From assembly GCA_005878685.1 (NCBI GenBank), contig VBLN01000115.1, positions 1-7,199 on the forward strand: a stretch of 7,199 nt of DNA. The letters are read 5' to 3'. Under the pieces are notes generated by a model that did no database searches, was not told the origin of the DNA, and saw only the letters and a program-made list of their open reading frames with translations. Positions 1 through 5,323 of the stretch are shown in pieces. A program made the translations under genes and the position numbers. The stretch's first letter is position 1. Each line of letters starts with the position of its first letter. This DNA is from Deltaproteobacteria bacterium. Its GTDB lineage: Bacteria > Desulfobacterota > Binatia > UBA9968.

Positions 1-1
1 T

Positions 2-1723
2 TACGCCAACGCCGGCCAGATCTTGCAGAGGTACGGCAGCCAGCATGCCCAGGTGGCGCCGGCAACGATCTTCCCGTGCCGGGATGGCCATGCCTACGTG
101 TACGTCAGCCGCGCCCATTGGAAAGAGTTACTGGCAGTTTGGCAGGACCACCCCGACGATTTCGACTCTCCCGAGTGGCTGGACAATACGTTTCGGCGAA
201 AAAGAGCGGCTGTCATCAATCGGGAGTTCGCGCAGTTTACCTCGCGCCACACCCAACAAGGTCTCACAGATCTCCTGCAGGCGCATGGCATCCCCTGCAC
301 GCCGGTCAATCGTCCCAAGGACTTTCTCGAAGACGCGCACGTGCTTTTCCGGAACTTCCTGCTCCCCGTAGGTTACCCCGGACATGGAGCGCTGCGACAG
401 CCGGGCGCGCCTTACCTGATCCATGGACTAAGGCCGCCGCTCGAACCGGCCCCGGTCTTGGGAGAGGAACAGGAGGATCTTTCGACCAACGAATTCCAAA
501 TGGAGAAAGAACAGCTTCGCCGCGCAAGCAATCAGCGGGCGGGTGACGGCGGCTTGCCGCTTCAGGGGCTCCGGATCTTGAGCTTCGATAAGGTACTGGC
601 CGGGCCCTATGGAATGACTCTGCTGGCGGAGTTGGGGGCAGAAGTGATCAAGGTGGAATCGCGCCGCGGCGGTCTCGATCCGTTCAGGTTTTTCGGCACC
701 GGCGAGGATGTGAATCTCTCGCCGCGCTTTCTCGAATTCAACCGGAACAAGCGCTCCGTCACCATAGATCTGAAGCATCCTCGAGGCCCTGAGCTGATCA
801 AGGAGCTGGTCAGGCGCTGCGATGCGATCATAGACAACTGCTACGAGCACTTGGTCAAAATCAAGGAAGATATCATTTGTTTGAGGATGCCGGGTCTCGG
901 CGGCACCGGTCCAAAGAGTCACTACGCCACCGTGGGACCAAACATCAACGCCTTCACCGGCTTTACCTATCTTTGGAACCATCGCGAGCACGCCGACCCG
1001 CCTGTCGGCTCACAGACGGTCTTTCCCGATTATGTATCGGGGGTGCTGGCGGCCACGCTCATCACAGCGGCGAGCCTCCATCGGGAGCGCACCGGGAAAG
1101 GCGTCAGCATCGATCTATCTCAAGCCGAGGCGGCCGCTTTTATGATCGGGGCGAGCTTGATGGAGGCAGTAACCACGGACAATGAGCTGAAGCCTGTGGG
1201 AAACTCCTGGCCTTTCTCGGCGCCGCATGGTTGTTATCCGTGTAAGGGGGACGACCGCTGGTGCGTGATCGCCGTCGAGAGCGATGAGCAATGGCGGGCT
1301 TTGGCTCGCGTAATAAACAAACCGGAGCTGGCGCGAGACGAGCGCTTCGGCACATTCAACGCGCGCAAAGAGCGCTCCTCCGAGATCGATCCATTACTGA
1401 GCGCGTGGACCAAAGAGAAAGACTGCGATGAGATCTTGGAGAAATTGCAACGGGCGGGGGTTCCCTGCGGGGTGGTACAGAACGGCGCTGATCTCGTCTC
1501 GGACGAGCACTTGAAGGCGAGGGGTTTCCTCGTCGAGCAAAGCAACGAGCGGATCGGCCAGATTGTGTTGCCCGGCTTTCCGCTGCGGTTCCACTCGTGC
1601 CGGATCGAGCCCGTATGGGAGTTCCCGGAACTCGGTCGCGATAACGAGCTCGTGCTGGCGGCGGTGCTCGGTTACAGTTCAGAAAAGATTCTTGAGCTCA
1701 CGCGCGAGGGAGTCTTGGCGTAG
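2..1723 (+). CDS. Tandem-domain family III CoA-transferase (CaiB/BaiF), 5' end cut by window
   Basis: Family III CoA-transferases move CoA between carboxylic acids in the cytoplasm. The frame is open to the left edge, so the real start lies outside; a TTG at 23 is internal. About 573 codons are visible. Nucleotides 2 to about 430 are the C-terminal part of a first domain (RYGSQH, then a DGHAYVYV strand typical of the family). A complete second domain runs from about 555 to 1700: LRILSFDKVLAGPYG, LGAEVIKVES, NRNKRSVTIDLKHPRG, RMPGLGGTGP, PDYVSG and HRERTGKGVSIDLSQAEA. The whole protein is therefore probably a double-domain fusion of about 800 residues. Two oddities sit in domain 2: roughly 11 residues are missing near 838, and the usual GYD catalytic motif reads VGP. 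The physiological substrate cannot be told. Family assignment is firm; activity of domain 2 is uncertain. Confidence 0.93.
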   Translation, partial: YANAGQILQRYGSQHAQVAPATIFPCRDGHAYVYVSRAHWKELLAVWQDHPDDFDSPEWLDNTFRRKRAAVINREFAQFTSRHTQQGLTDLLQAHGIPCTPVNRPKDFLEDAHVLFRNFLLPVGYPGHGALRQPGAPYLIHGLRPPLEPAPVLGEEQEDLSTNEFQMEKEQLRRASNQRAGDGGLPLQGLRILSFDKVLAGPYGMTLLAELGAEVIKVESRRGGLDPFRFFGTGEDVNLSPRFLEFNRNKRSVTIDLKHPRGPELIKELVRRCDAIIDNCYEHLVKIKEDIICLRMPGLGGTGPKSHYATVGPNINAFTGFTYLWNHREHADPPVGSQTVFPDYVSGVLAATLITAASLHRERTGKGVSIDLSQAEAAAFMIGASLMEAVTTDNELKPVGNSWPFSAPHGCYPCKGDDRWCVIAVESDEQWRALARVINKPELARDERFGTFNARKERSSEIDPLLSAWTKEKDCDEILEKLQRAGVPCGVVQNGADLVSDEHLKARGFLVEQSNERIGQIVLPGFPLRFHSCRIEPVWEFPELGRDNELVLAAVLGYSSEKILELTREGVLA

Positions 1724-1729
1724 TTCGCT

Positions 1730-2284
1730 CTATTTGTCTCTTCCCGACTCTTTGCGAAGAGCTTCAAGAAACGCGGGATTGACGGGGTAGCCCAGATCCT
1801 GCGCTCTATGAACATCGTCCCAGGCTTTGTCGTACTGCTTGCTTAAATAATAGGCCAGCGCGCGATTGTTGTGCGTGTCGGCGAGCTTTGAGTTGATCGC
1901 TATGGCTTTGTCGTAGTTGGATATCGCCCGCTCCGGCTCGCCCTTCGCCACGTAGGAATTTCCCAGATTGTTGTAAGCGCGATCAAACGTGGGGTTGATC
2001 TCTATAGCCCTGCTGAAGTCGCCGGCGGCGCGGTCGTACTGTTCTTTCCTTGCATAGGCCAGACCGCGATTGTTATAGGCATCCGCAAGCTTTGGGTTGA
2101 GCTCGATGGCTTTGTTGTAGCTGGAGATCGCCTGGTCCAGCTCCCCGCGGGTCAAATGCATGTCTCCGAGACGGCTATAGTTCTCAGCGGAAAGCCCTTG
2201 CGCGTGGGCGTAGCCGGCCGCAAGCAGCAGCGTCATACATAACCACTGCCAAGTTCGCGTTCTTGGACGAAGCTTCGTTTCCAC
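1730..2284 (-). CDS. Secreted tetratricopeptide-repeat (TPR) protein
   Basis: The protein has 184 residues. A GTG at 2284 gives a basic n-region (KLRPRTRTWQW), a hydrophobic core and an AHA/Q cleavage site after residue 28, so this start is preferred. Export to the periplasm is likely. The mature part is almost entirely four consecutive 34-residue TPRs: about 33-65, 66-99, 100-133 and 134-167, each with the pattern A-x-N-N-x-G-x-A-Y and ending A-I-x-x-N-P. A short charged tail follows. TPR arrays are protein-binding scaffolds, so a role as adaptor in an envelope complex is likely; the partner is unknown. The gene converges on the CoA-transferase with only 6 bp between stops. Upstream is a plausible promoter with a palindrome over its -10 box. 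No clear Shine-Dalgarno sequence is visible; the predicted 5' leader is only about 10 nt. Confidence 0.9.
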   Translation of the reverse strand: METKLRPRTRTWQWLCMTLLLAAGYAHAQGLSAENYSRLGDMHLTRGELDQAISSYNKAIELNPKLADAYNNRGLAYARKEQYDRAAGDFSRAIEINPTFDRAYNNLGNSYVAKGEPERAISNYDKAIAINSKLADTHNNRALAYYLSKQYDKAWDDVHRAQDLGYPVNPAFLEALRKESGRDK

Positions 2285-2295
2285 GTGGACTCGAT

Positions 2296-2312
2296 ATCAA
2301 ATCGTATTTGAT
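2296..2312. promoter_or_regulatory. 17-bp palindrome, candidate operator of the TPR gene
   Basis: ATCAAAT and ATTTGAT form perfect 7-bp arms around a 3-bp CGT centre. The centre coincides with the predicted minus-strand -10 box (2301-2306), a position where a bound dimeric repressor would block RNA polymerase. It sits 11 bp upstream of the TPR start codon. A second, weaker inverted repeat follows: ATCCC (2311-2315), 5-nt gap, GGGAT (2321-2325). The symmetry is seen directly; the operator role is inferred. Confidence 0.45.
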
Positions 2313-2329
2313 CCCCGAACGGGATTCAA
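2301..2329 (-). promoter_or_regulatory. Predicted sigma70-type promoter of the TPR gene
   Basis: On the minus strand a -35 box TTGAAT (2324-2329) and a -10 box TACGAT (2301-2306) are 17 bp apart, each matching consensus at four of six bases. Transcription would start near 2294, leaving a leader of about 10 nt before the GTG at 2284. The match is moderate; the overlap with the palindrome at 2296-2312 supports it. Confidence 0.4.
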
Positions 2330-2418
2330 TGAGGATCATTCGCCGGCTTCCTGCTTGAGGTCTTCGACAGGTCGAATATTTCGCGCTGCATCTTCATTGC
2401 ATCCCTGGCTTCCTGCAT
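2326..2418 (-). other. Possible 30-codon small ORF upstream of the TPR gene
   Basis: An ATG at 2418 opens a 30-residue frame ending in TGA at 2326-2328. It begins MQEARDAMKMQREIFDLSK and has a helix-like, charged composition. It lies on the same strand as the TPR gene and stops 41 bp before its start, across the leader of the divergent NTPase gene. There is no convincing Shine-Dalgarno sequence before the ATG. It could be a small peptide, the tail of a decayed gene, or chance. I do not recognise it. Confidence 0.2.
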
Positions 2419-2472
2419 GCGTGTATGATCAAAATATCTATGGCTCCGCCGCTACACAAGGCGGCCGGCCTG

Positions 2473-2479
2473 AAGGTGG
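2473..2479 (+). promoter_or_regulatory. Ribosome binding site fixing the NTPase start at 2484
   Basis: AAGGTGG differs by one base from the ideal AAGGAGG and lies 4 nt before the ATG at 2484. It supports that start over the open frame reaching back to a TTG at 2355, whose 43 extra residues resemble no part of the family. Confidence 0.7.
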
Positions 2480-2483
2480 GGCG

Positions 2484-3017
2484 ATGAGATTATTTCTGAC
2501 CGGGAATCCAGGCATCGGAAAGACCACAGTGATTCGCGCGGTTTTGGATCGGCTCGAAGACGTGAAATGCGCGGGCTTCTATACCGAAGAAAAAAGGCAC
2601 GGAGGACAAAGGATCGCTTTTAAGATTATCACTCTGGACGGCCAGGAGGGAACTCTCGCCTCCGTAGGAAGAAGAGAGCCCACGGTCGGCAGATACTCGA
2701 TCCATCTGGACGAATTCGAAAAGCTCGTCCTTTCTCATCTCGATCCCGATGTCATTCCGGCGGATGTCTATGTGATCGACGAGATCGGAAAAATGGAGCT
2801 TCTCTCTCAGAAATTCAGAACAAAAATAATCGACCTCCTGGCTCAACCTTCGCACATCCTTGCCACCATCGCCAAAAAAGGAAAGGGATTTGTAGAGGAG
2901 ATCAAGCGCAGGAACGATATCGAGCTGATTGAGGTCACACGGGAAAACCGCGACGACTTGCCCCAGCAGCTAAAAGCGAAGATCAAAGGAGCATTGGGAA
3001 TAAAGGCAATGAACTAA
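2484..3017 (+). CDS. THEP1-type nucleoside-triphosphatase (NTPase_1 family)
   Basis: The protein has 177 residues, normal for the family. It opens directly with a P-loop strand, MRLFLTGNPGIGKTT, with Walker A at residues 7-15 (Lys13, Thr14). The family signature G-F-Y-T-E-E follows at 31-36, then a Walker B strand VYVIDEIGKMEL at 95-106 with Asp99 and Glu100 as likely Mg2+ and catalytic residues. THEP1 proteins hydrolyse NTPs slowly and are soluble; their cellular role is unsettled (RNA or nucleotide metabolism has been proposed). They are common in archaea and thermophiles and scattered in other bacteria. The start is chosen from the ribosome binding site and family length. The gene lies 106 bp before a cytochrome gene that has its own promoter, so the two need not be linked. 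The protein is rich in Lys, Ile and Glu, in keeping with the family. Confidence 0.92.
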   Translation: MRLFLTGNPGIGKTTVIRAVLDRLEDVKCAGFYTEEKRHGGQRIAFKIITLDGQEGTLASVGRREPTVGRYSIHLDEFEKLVLSHLDPDVIPADVYVIDEIGKMELLSQKFRTKIIDLLAQPSHILATIAKKGKGFVEEIKRRNDIELIEVTRENRDDLPQQLKAKIKGALGIKAMN

Positions 3018-3049
3018 GAAAGAGAATTCTCGTGGCGGGAAACTTTATC

Positions 3050-3078
3050 TTGACAGCCATCGGCGCGTGCAAGATAAT
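3050..3078 (+). promoter_or_regulatory. Near-consensus sigma70 promoter of the cytochrome gene
   Basis: A perfect TTGACA (3050-3055) and a GATAAT (3073-3078, five of six) are separated by exactly 17 bp. Transcription would start near 3085, giving a leader of about 39 nt with a GGAGG ribosome binding site. The promoter lies wholly in the gap after the NTPase stop codon. Confidence 0.75.
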
Positions 3079-3111
3079 CAGCGCGGTTTAGGCCTTAAAT
3101 CTCCTGTCGAT

Positions 3112-3116
3112 GGAGG
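3112..3116 (+). promoter_or_regulatory. Ribosome binding site of the cytochrome gene
   Basis: GGAGG lies 7 nt before the ATG at 3124 and fixes that start, which also begins a complete signal peptide. Confidence 0.8.
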
Positions 3117-3123
3117 ATCATAA

Positions 3124-4224
3124 ATGACTGCCATCGAGCGGCTCTGCGGTTTCCTCTCGATTCTCACCGGTGTTCTCCTGCTCCCGTCGATTTCCCTGTC
3201 CCAGCCGGTGGCTTTTCCCAAAGGCTGCCTGGACTGCCATGGCTCCGAGCCTAAATACCCTGTCCGCGGCATTCGAACCCAATACCTGACCTCCGGCCAC
3301 AGGACCCTCGGCAACGCATCCTATGCAAACTCCGACGATTGTCAGGGGTGCCACACAAACGAAGGCTTTGTCGAGCGGGTAAAAAAAGGCAAGGTGGACA
3401 CGAAGAAGTTCGTCTCGAACCCCTCTGAAATAGGCTGCTTCACATGTCACGCTCCCCACGACACGGGAAACTTCTCTCTTCGCAGGGTGGCTGACGTCAC
3501 GCTCGCGAACGGCGTCGCCTTCGACAAAGAGAAGGGAAATCTCTGCGCCAGTTGCCATCAGGCGAGGCGCATGCCAAAAGACGAGGTCAGAGCGCGCAAC
3601 ATCCCGACCGACAGCTGGGGCGCGCATCACGGGCCGCAGTCGGACATGCTGCTGGGAACCAACGCCTACGAGTTTCCCGGAAAGAAATATTCCAAATCGG
3701 CCCATTCCGCCCTCCCACCGGCCAATTGCATCACCTGTCACATGACTCTCCCGAGCGGGCGCTACTCGCTCGCGCCCGCTATCGGCGGTCATAGCTTCAG
3801 AATCGAAGGGGAAGTTCACGAGGAGCCCAAGGTCAACACCGCGGGCTGCCTATCCTGCCACGCGGACATGAAGCAGGTCGCAGGCAAGCCTCTGTTCGAC
3901 AAGAAGGCGGCTGCGGACTACGATGGCGACGGCAAGATCGAAACGGTTCAAGAGGAAATGCAGGGGCTATACGAGAGGCTAATCAACAATCAGGGCACCG
4001 GCCTCCTGCAGACGATGAAAGATCCTCCTTACGACGCCAAAGGAAAGTTCATCAACAACAAAACCCAATACCCAATCGAAGTGGTCGCCGCCCTCTACAA
4101 TTACAAGTTCGTCAAGGAGGACGGCAGCAAAGGCATCCATAATACCGCCTACGCCGTTCAGCTTTTGATGGATTCCATCAAAGCGTTGGACAAGAACTTC
4201 GACGATTCCAAGAGACCGCAGTAA
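3124..4224 (+). CDS. Periplasmic hexaheme cytochrome c
   Basis: The protein has 366 residues. An N-terminal signal peptide (hydrophobic stretch about 9-22, cleavage near 26) sends it to the periplasm, where hemes are attached. Six CxxCH heme-binding motifs are seen: CLDCH (35-39), CQGCH (73-77), CFTCH (105-109), CASCH (141-145), CITCH (202-206) and CLSCH (242-246). Several spaced histidines (59, 112, 168/169, 194, 223, 339) could be distal ligands. After the last heme come an EF-hand-like loop, DYDGDGKIE (265-273), and a helical tail of about 90 residues containing EDGSKGIHN (332-340), a motif pattern reminiscent of NrfA-related multiheme proteins. Electron transfer is the likely role. I see no evidence for a specific substrate, and six hemes is not the NrfA count. 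The gene has its own strong promoter and a hairpin just downstream, so it is probably monocistronic. Confidence 0.93.
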   Translation: MTAIERLCGFLSILTGVLLLPSISLSQPVAFPKGCLDCHGSEPKYPVRGIRTQYLTSGHRTLGNASYANSDDCQGCHTNEGFVERVKKGKVDTKKFVSNPSEIGCFTCHAPHDTGNFSLRRVADVTLANGVAFDKEKGNLCASCHQARRMPKDEVRARNIPTDSWGAHHGPQSDMLLGTNAYEFPGKKYSKSAHSALPPANCITCHMTLPSGRYSLAPAIGGHSFRIEGEVHEEPKVNTAGCLSCHADMKQVAGKPLFDKKAAADYDGDGKIETVQEEMQGLYERLINNQGTGLLQTMKDPPYDAKGKFINNKTQYPIEVVAALYNYKFVKEDGSKGIHNTAYAVQLLMDSIKALDKNFDDSKRPQ

Positions 4225-4230
4225 TCTTAA

Positions 4231-4253
4231 GGCGGGTGCAGGAAAAACCCGCC
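4231..4253 (+). terminator. Hairpin after the cytochrome gene, possible terminator
   Basis: GGCGGGT (4231-4237) pairs perfectly with ACCCGCC (4247-4253) across a 9-nt loop, 6 bp after the cytochrome stop. No T-run follows, so it may be an mRNA-stabilising hairpin rather than an intrinsic terminator. Confidence 0.45.
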
Positions 4254-4362
4254 ACTGCAAAGCACGAAGCTTCCGATTTCTGTAGGAATTCCTTTAACCG
4301 CGGGTACGGCCCAAATAAATATCACAAAAGACAAAGGTACGCCATTTCAAGAACTTAGGCCT

Positions 4363-4368
4363 TATAAT
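4363..4368 (+). promoter_or_regulatory. Perfect -10 box upstream of the small secreted protein gene
   Basis: TATAAT is exact. No TTGACA-like -35 box is found at spacings of 15 to 19 bp, and there is no extended TGn motif, so an activator may be needed. The transcript would have a leader of about 83 nt. A short inverted repeat, ATACC (4367-4371) and GGTAT (4376-4380), overlaps the -10 box and start point. Confidence 0.5.
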
Positions 4369-4392
4369 ACCGAATGGTATGCGCCTTGCATC

Positions 4393-4404
4393 GTAAACGT
4401 TTAC
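4393..4404. promoter_or_regulatory. 12-bp perfect palindrome GTAAACGTTTAC, LacI-family-like operator
   Basis: The sequence is fully self-complementary with a central CG, the hallmark of LacI/GalR-family operators (PurR, CcpA and MalR-type sites share an AAACGTTT core). It lies about 25 bp downstream of the TATAAT, in the predicted leader, where bound repressor would block elongation. No regulator gene is in the window. The symmetry is seen; the binding protein is inferred. Confidence 0.45.
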
Positions 4405-4457
4405 TACTACCGCACGTCTAACTTGGTAGAAGGTCAAAACGTGAGAAAGGAGACTTT

Positions 4458-4769
4458 ATGAGCAAACTAAGAGCGATTGTTGCCGGGAGCCTCGTTGCAG
4501 GAACCCTGATCGCTTCCGCAGTTCCAGCGCTTGCTGACGGTTGGTTCTGGTCGCGCCGCGATACCCGTTGGGGTGACGCCCGTGGGAGAGATAACCGTTG
4601 TTGTGCTCCCGGGTATACCCGTAGGGACTTTGACTACTACCGCAACGACCTCGCCAGAAACAGATATGAGCTTGACAAAGACCTGCGCAATGGAGCGGGT
4701 GGCCGCGAGATCGCTCGGGATCGGCAAGCTATCCAGACCGACCTCGAAATTCTCCGCAGAATCCGTTAA
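4458..4769 (+). CDS. Small secreted Arg/Asp-rich protein of unknown function
   Basis: The protein has 103 residues. An AAGGAG ribosome binding site (4447-4452) 5 nt before the ATG fixes the start. A clear signal peptide (residues 1-26, AVPALA/D cleavage) is followed by a 77-residue mature part. This starts with an aromatic patch (W29, F30, W31), then an adjacent cysteine pair (C48, C49), then a highly charged, probably helical segment from 55 to 103. That segment has alternating Arg/Asp and recurrent R-x-D-L and D-R-Q-A-I-Q-x-D-L patterns. Similar charged periplasmic proteins with RRDL/DRRE-like repeats are widespread in Gram-negative bacteria but lack a known role. The long AT-richer leader with palindromes suggests tight regulation. 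A strong hairpin follows the gene. It could be an envelope stress or metal-related protein, but the sequence does not show this. Confidence 0.85.
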   Translation: MSKLRAIVAGSLVAGTLIASAVPALADGWFWSRRDTRWGDARGRDNRCCAPGYTRRDFDYYRNDLARNRYELDKDLRNGAGGREIARDRQAIQTDLEILRRIR

Positions 4770-4782
4770 CCAGCCGATAATT

Positions 4783-4820
4783 CGCCTGGCCGTCGATGTT
4801 GATATAGCGGCGGCCAGGCG
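4783..4820. terminator. Strong hairpin between convergent genes, probable bidirectional terminator
   Basis: CGCCTGGCCG (4783-4792) is perfectly complementary to CGGCCAGGCG (4811-4820); in RNA the stem extends to 13 pairs with one U-G, leaving a 12-nt loop. A T-rich stretch (CCTTTCCCTGTTTC) follows on the + strand. It lies between the small secreted protein gene and the convergent minus-strand operon, so it may serve both. Confidence 0.6.
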
Positions 4821-4872
4821 GCCTTTCCCTGTTTCTCGCTATTCCTGACTCTTCTCTCTCCGTCCTAAATCT

Positions 4873-5316
4873 CTACTCGGTTGCTACTTCGAGTCTCTCG
4901 AGCATCTCGATATAAGCCTCAGGCAGCTTCCAGTGCCTCGCCCCTTCGACAATGAGCCGCTTGTACAGCCCGTTCGGAAGCGGCGGGCATGTTTCCTTCT
5001 CGGCGACATAAACCCACGCCTCCAGCGGCCGGCGGCCGTCGCCAATCGGGTCAACGTACATCTTTTCTCTGCCGTAGCCGTCTTCGAAACCGTCCAGCAC
5101 GCCGAGCTCGCAATCATCGAGCTGGTAGACGACTCCCCAGACTTCGCTCCCCGATTCGGGAAGAACATCCGCCGTGCCGCACAGTCGCCGGCGCGATTGC
5201 CGCGTGATCGCAAAGCGGTGGTCTTTGAGGCGCGCCACCGAAACGAATCGCGCCGACGGGCAGCGCTGCGCCATTTGCGTCCAGTTCATGTTCGAACCGT
5301 AGGCGAAGTAATACAT
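4873..5316 (-). CDS. Gamma-glutamylcyclotransferase-like protein (GGCT/AIG2 fold)
   Basis: The protein has 147 residues, the usual size of a single-domain enzyme of this fold. It starts with the hallmark YFAYGSNM (3-10), the loop that binds the gamma-glutamyl group. A LDGFEDGYGRE segment (75-84) supplies Glu78 at the position of the conserved acid catalyst, and a WVYVAE strand (101-106) follows. Family members convert gamma-glutamyl amino acids, or related gamma-glutamyl amines, to 5-oxoproline and the free amine; the exact substrate here is unknown. The protein is cytoplasmic with no signal peptide. The ATG lies 7 bp after the stop of the binding-protein gene and has no clear Shine-Dalgarno sequence, which suggests translational coupling. 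It is the last gene of the minus-strand operon. Confidence 0.9.
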   Translation of the reverse strand: MYYFAYGSNMNWTQMAQRCPSARFVSVARLKDHRFAITRQSRRRLCGTADVLPESGSEVWGVVYQLDDCELGVLDGFEDGYGREKMYVDPIGDGRRPLEAWVYVAEKETCPPLPNGLYKRLIVEGARHWKLPEAYIEMLERLEVATE

Positions 5317-5323
5317 GGATCAA

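Noticed and set aside
428..991. 187-codon minus-strand open frame
   Set aside because: It is antisense to the second CoA-transferase domain and has no family-like sequence.
2424..2429. TATGAT as -10 box for the NTPase gene
   Set aside because: No -35 box at 15-19 bp (a TTGCAT lies 21 bp away) and no correct extended -10, so I could not support a promoter here.
2355..2483. N-terminal extension of the NTPase from a TTG
   Set aside because: The 43 extra residues are not family-like, and the ribosome binding site and family length favour the ATG at 2484.
3022..3031. Palindrome GAGAATTCTC after the NTPase gene
   Set aside because: A 10-bp palindrome with no loop cannot form a useful terminator hairpin, and no T-run follows; probably chance.
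3118..3819. 233-codon minus-strand open frame
   Set aside because: It lies antisense to the cytochrome gene, whose six heme motifs and signal peptide prove the + frame. It shows no recognisable domain; GC-rich coding DNA often leaves antisense frames open.
4284..4293. Palindrome AGGAATTCCT in the cytochrome/small-gene gap
   Set aside because: It is short, far from the promoter elements and without partner repeats; no support for a function.
4531..4848. 105-codon + strand frame overlapping the small secreted protein
   Set aside because: The overlapping frame at 4458 has a strong ribosome binding site and signal peptide; this one has neither and would run through the terminator hairpin.
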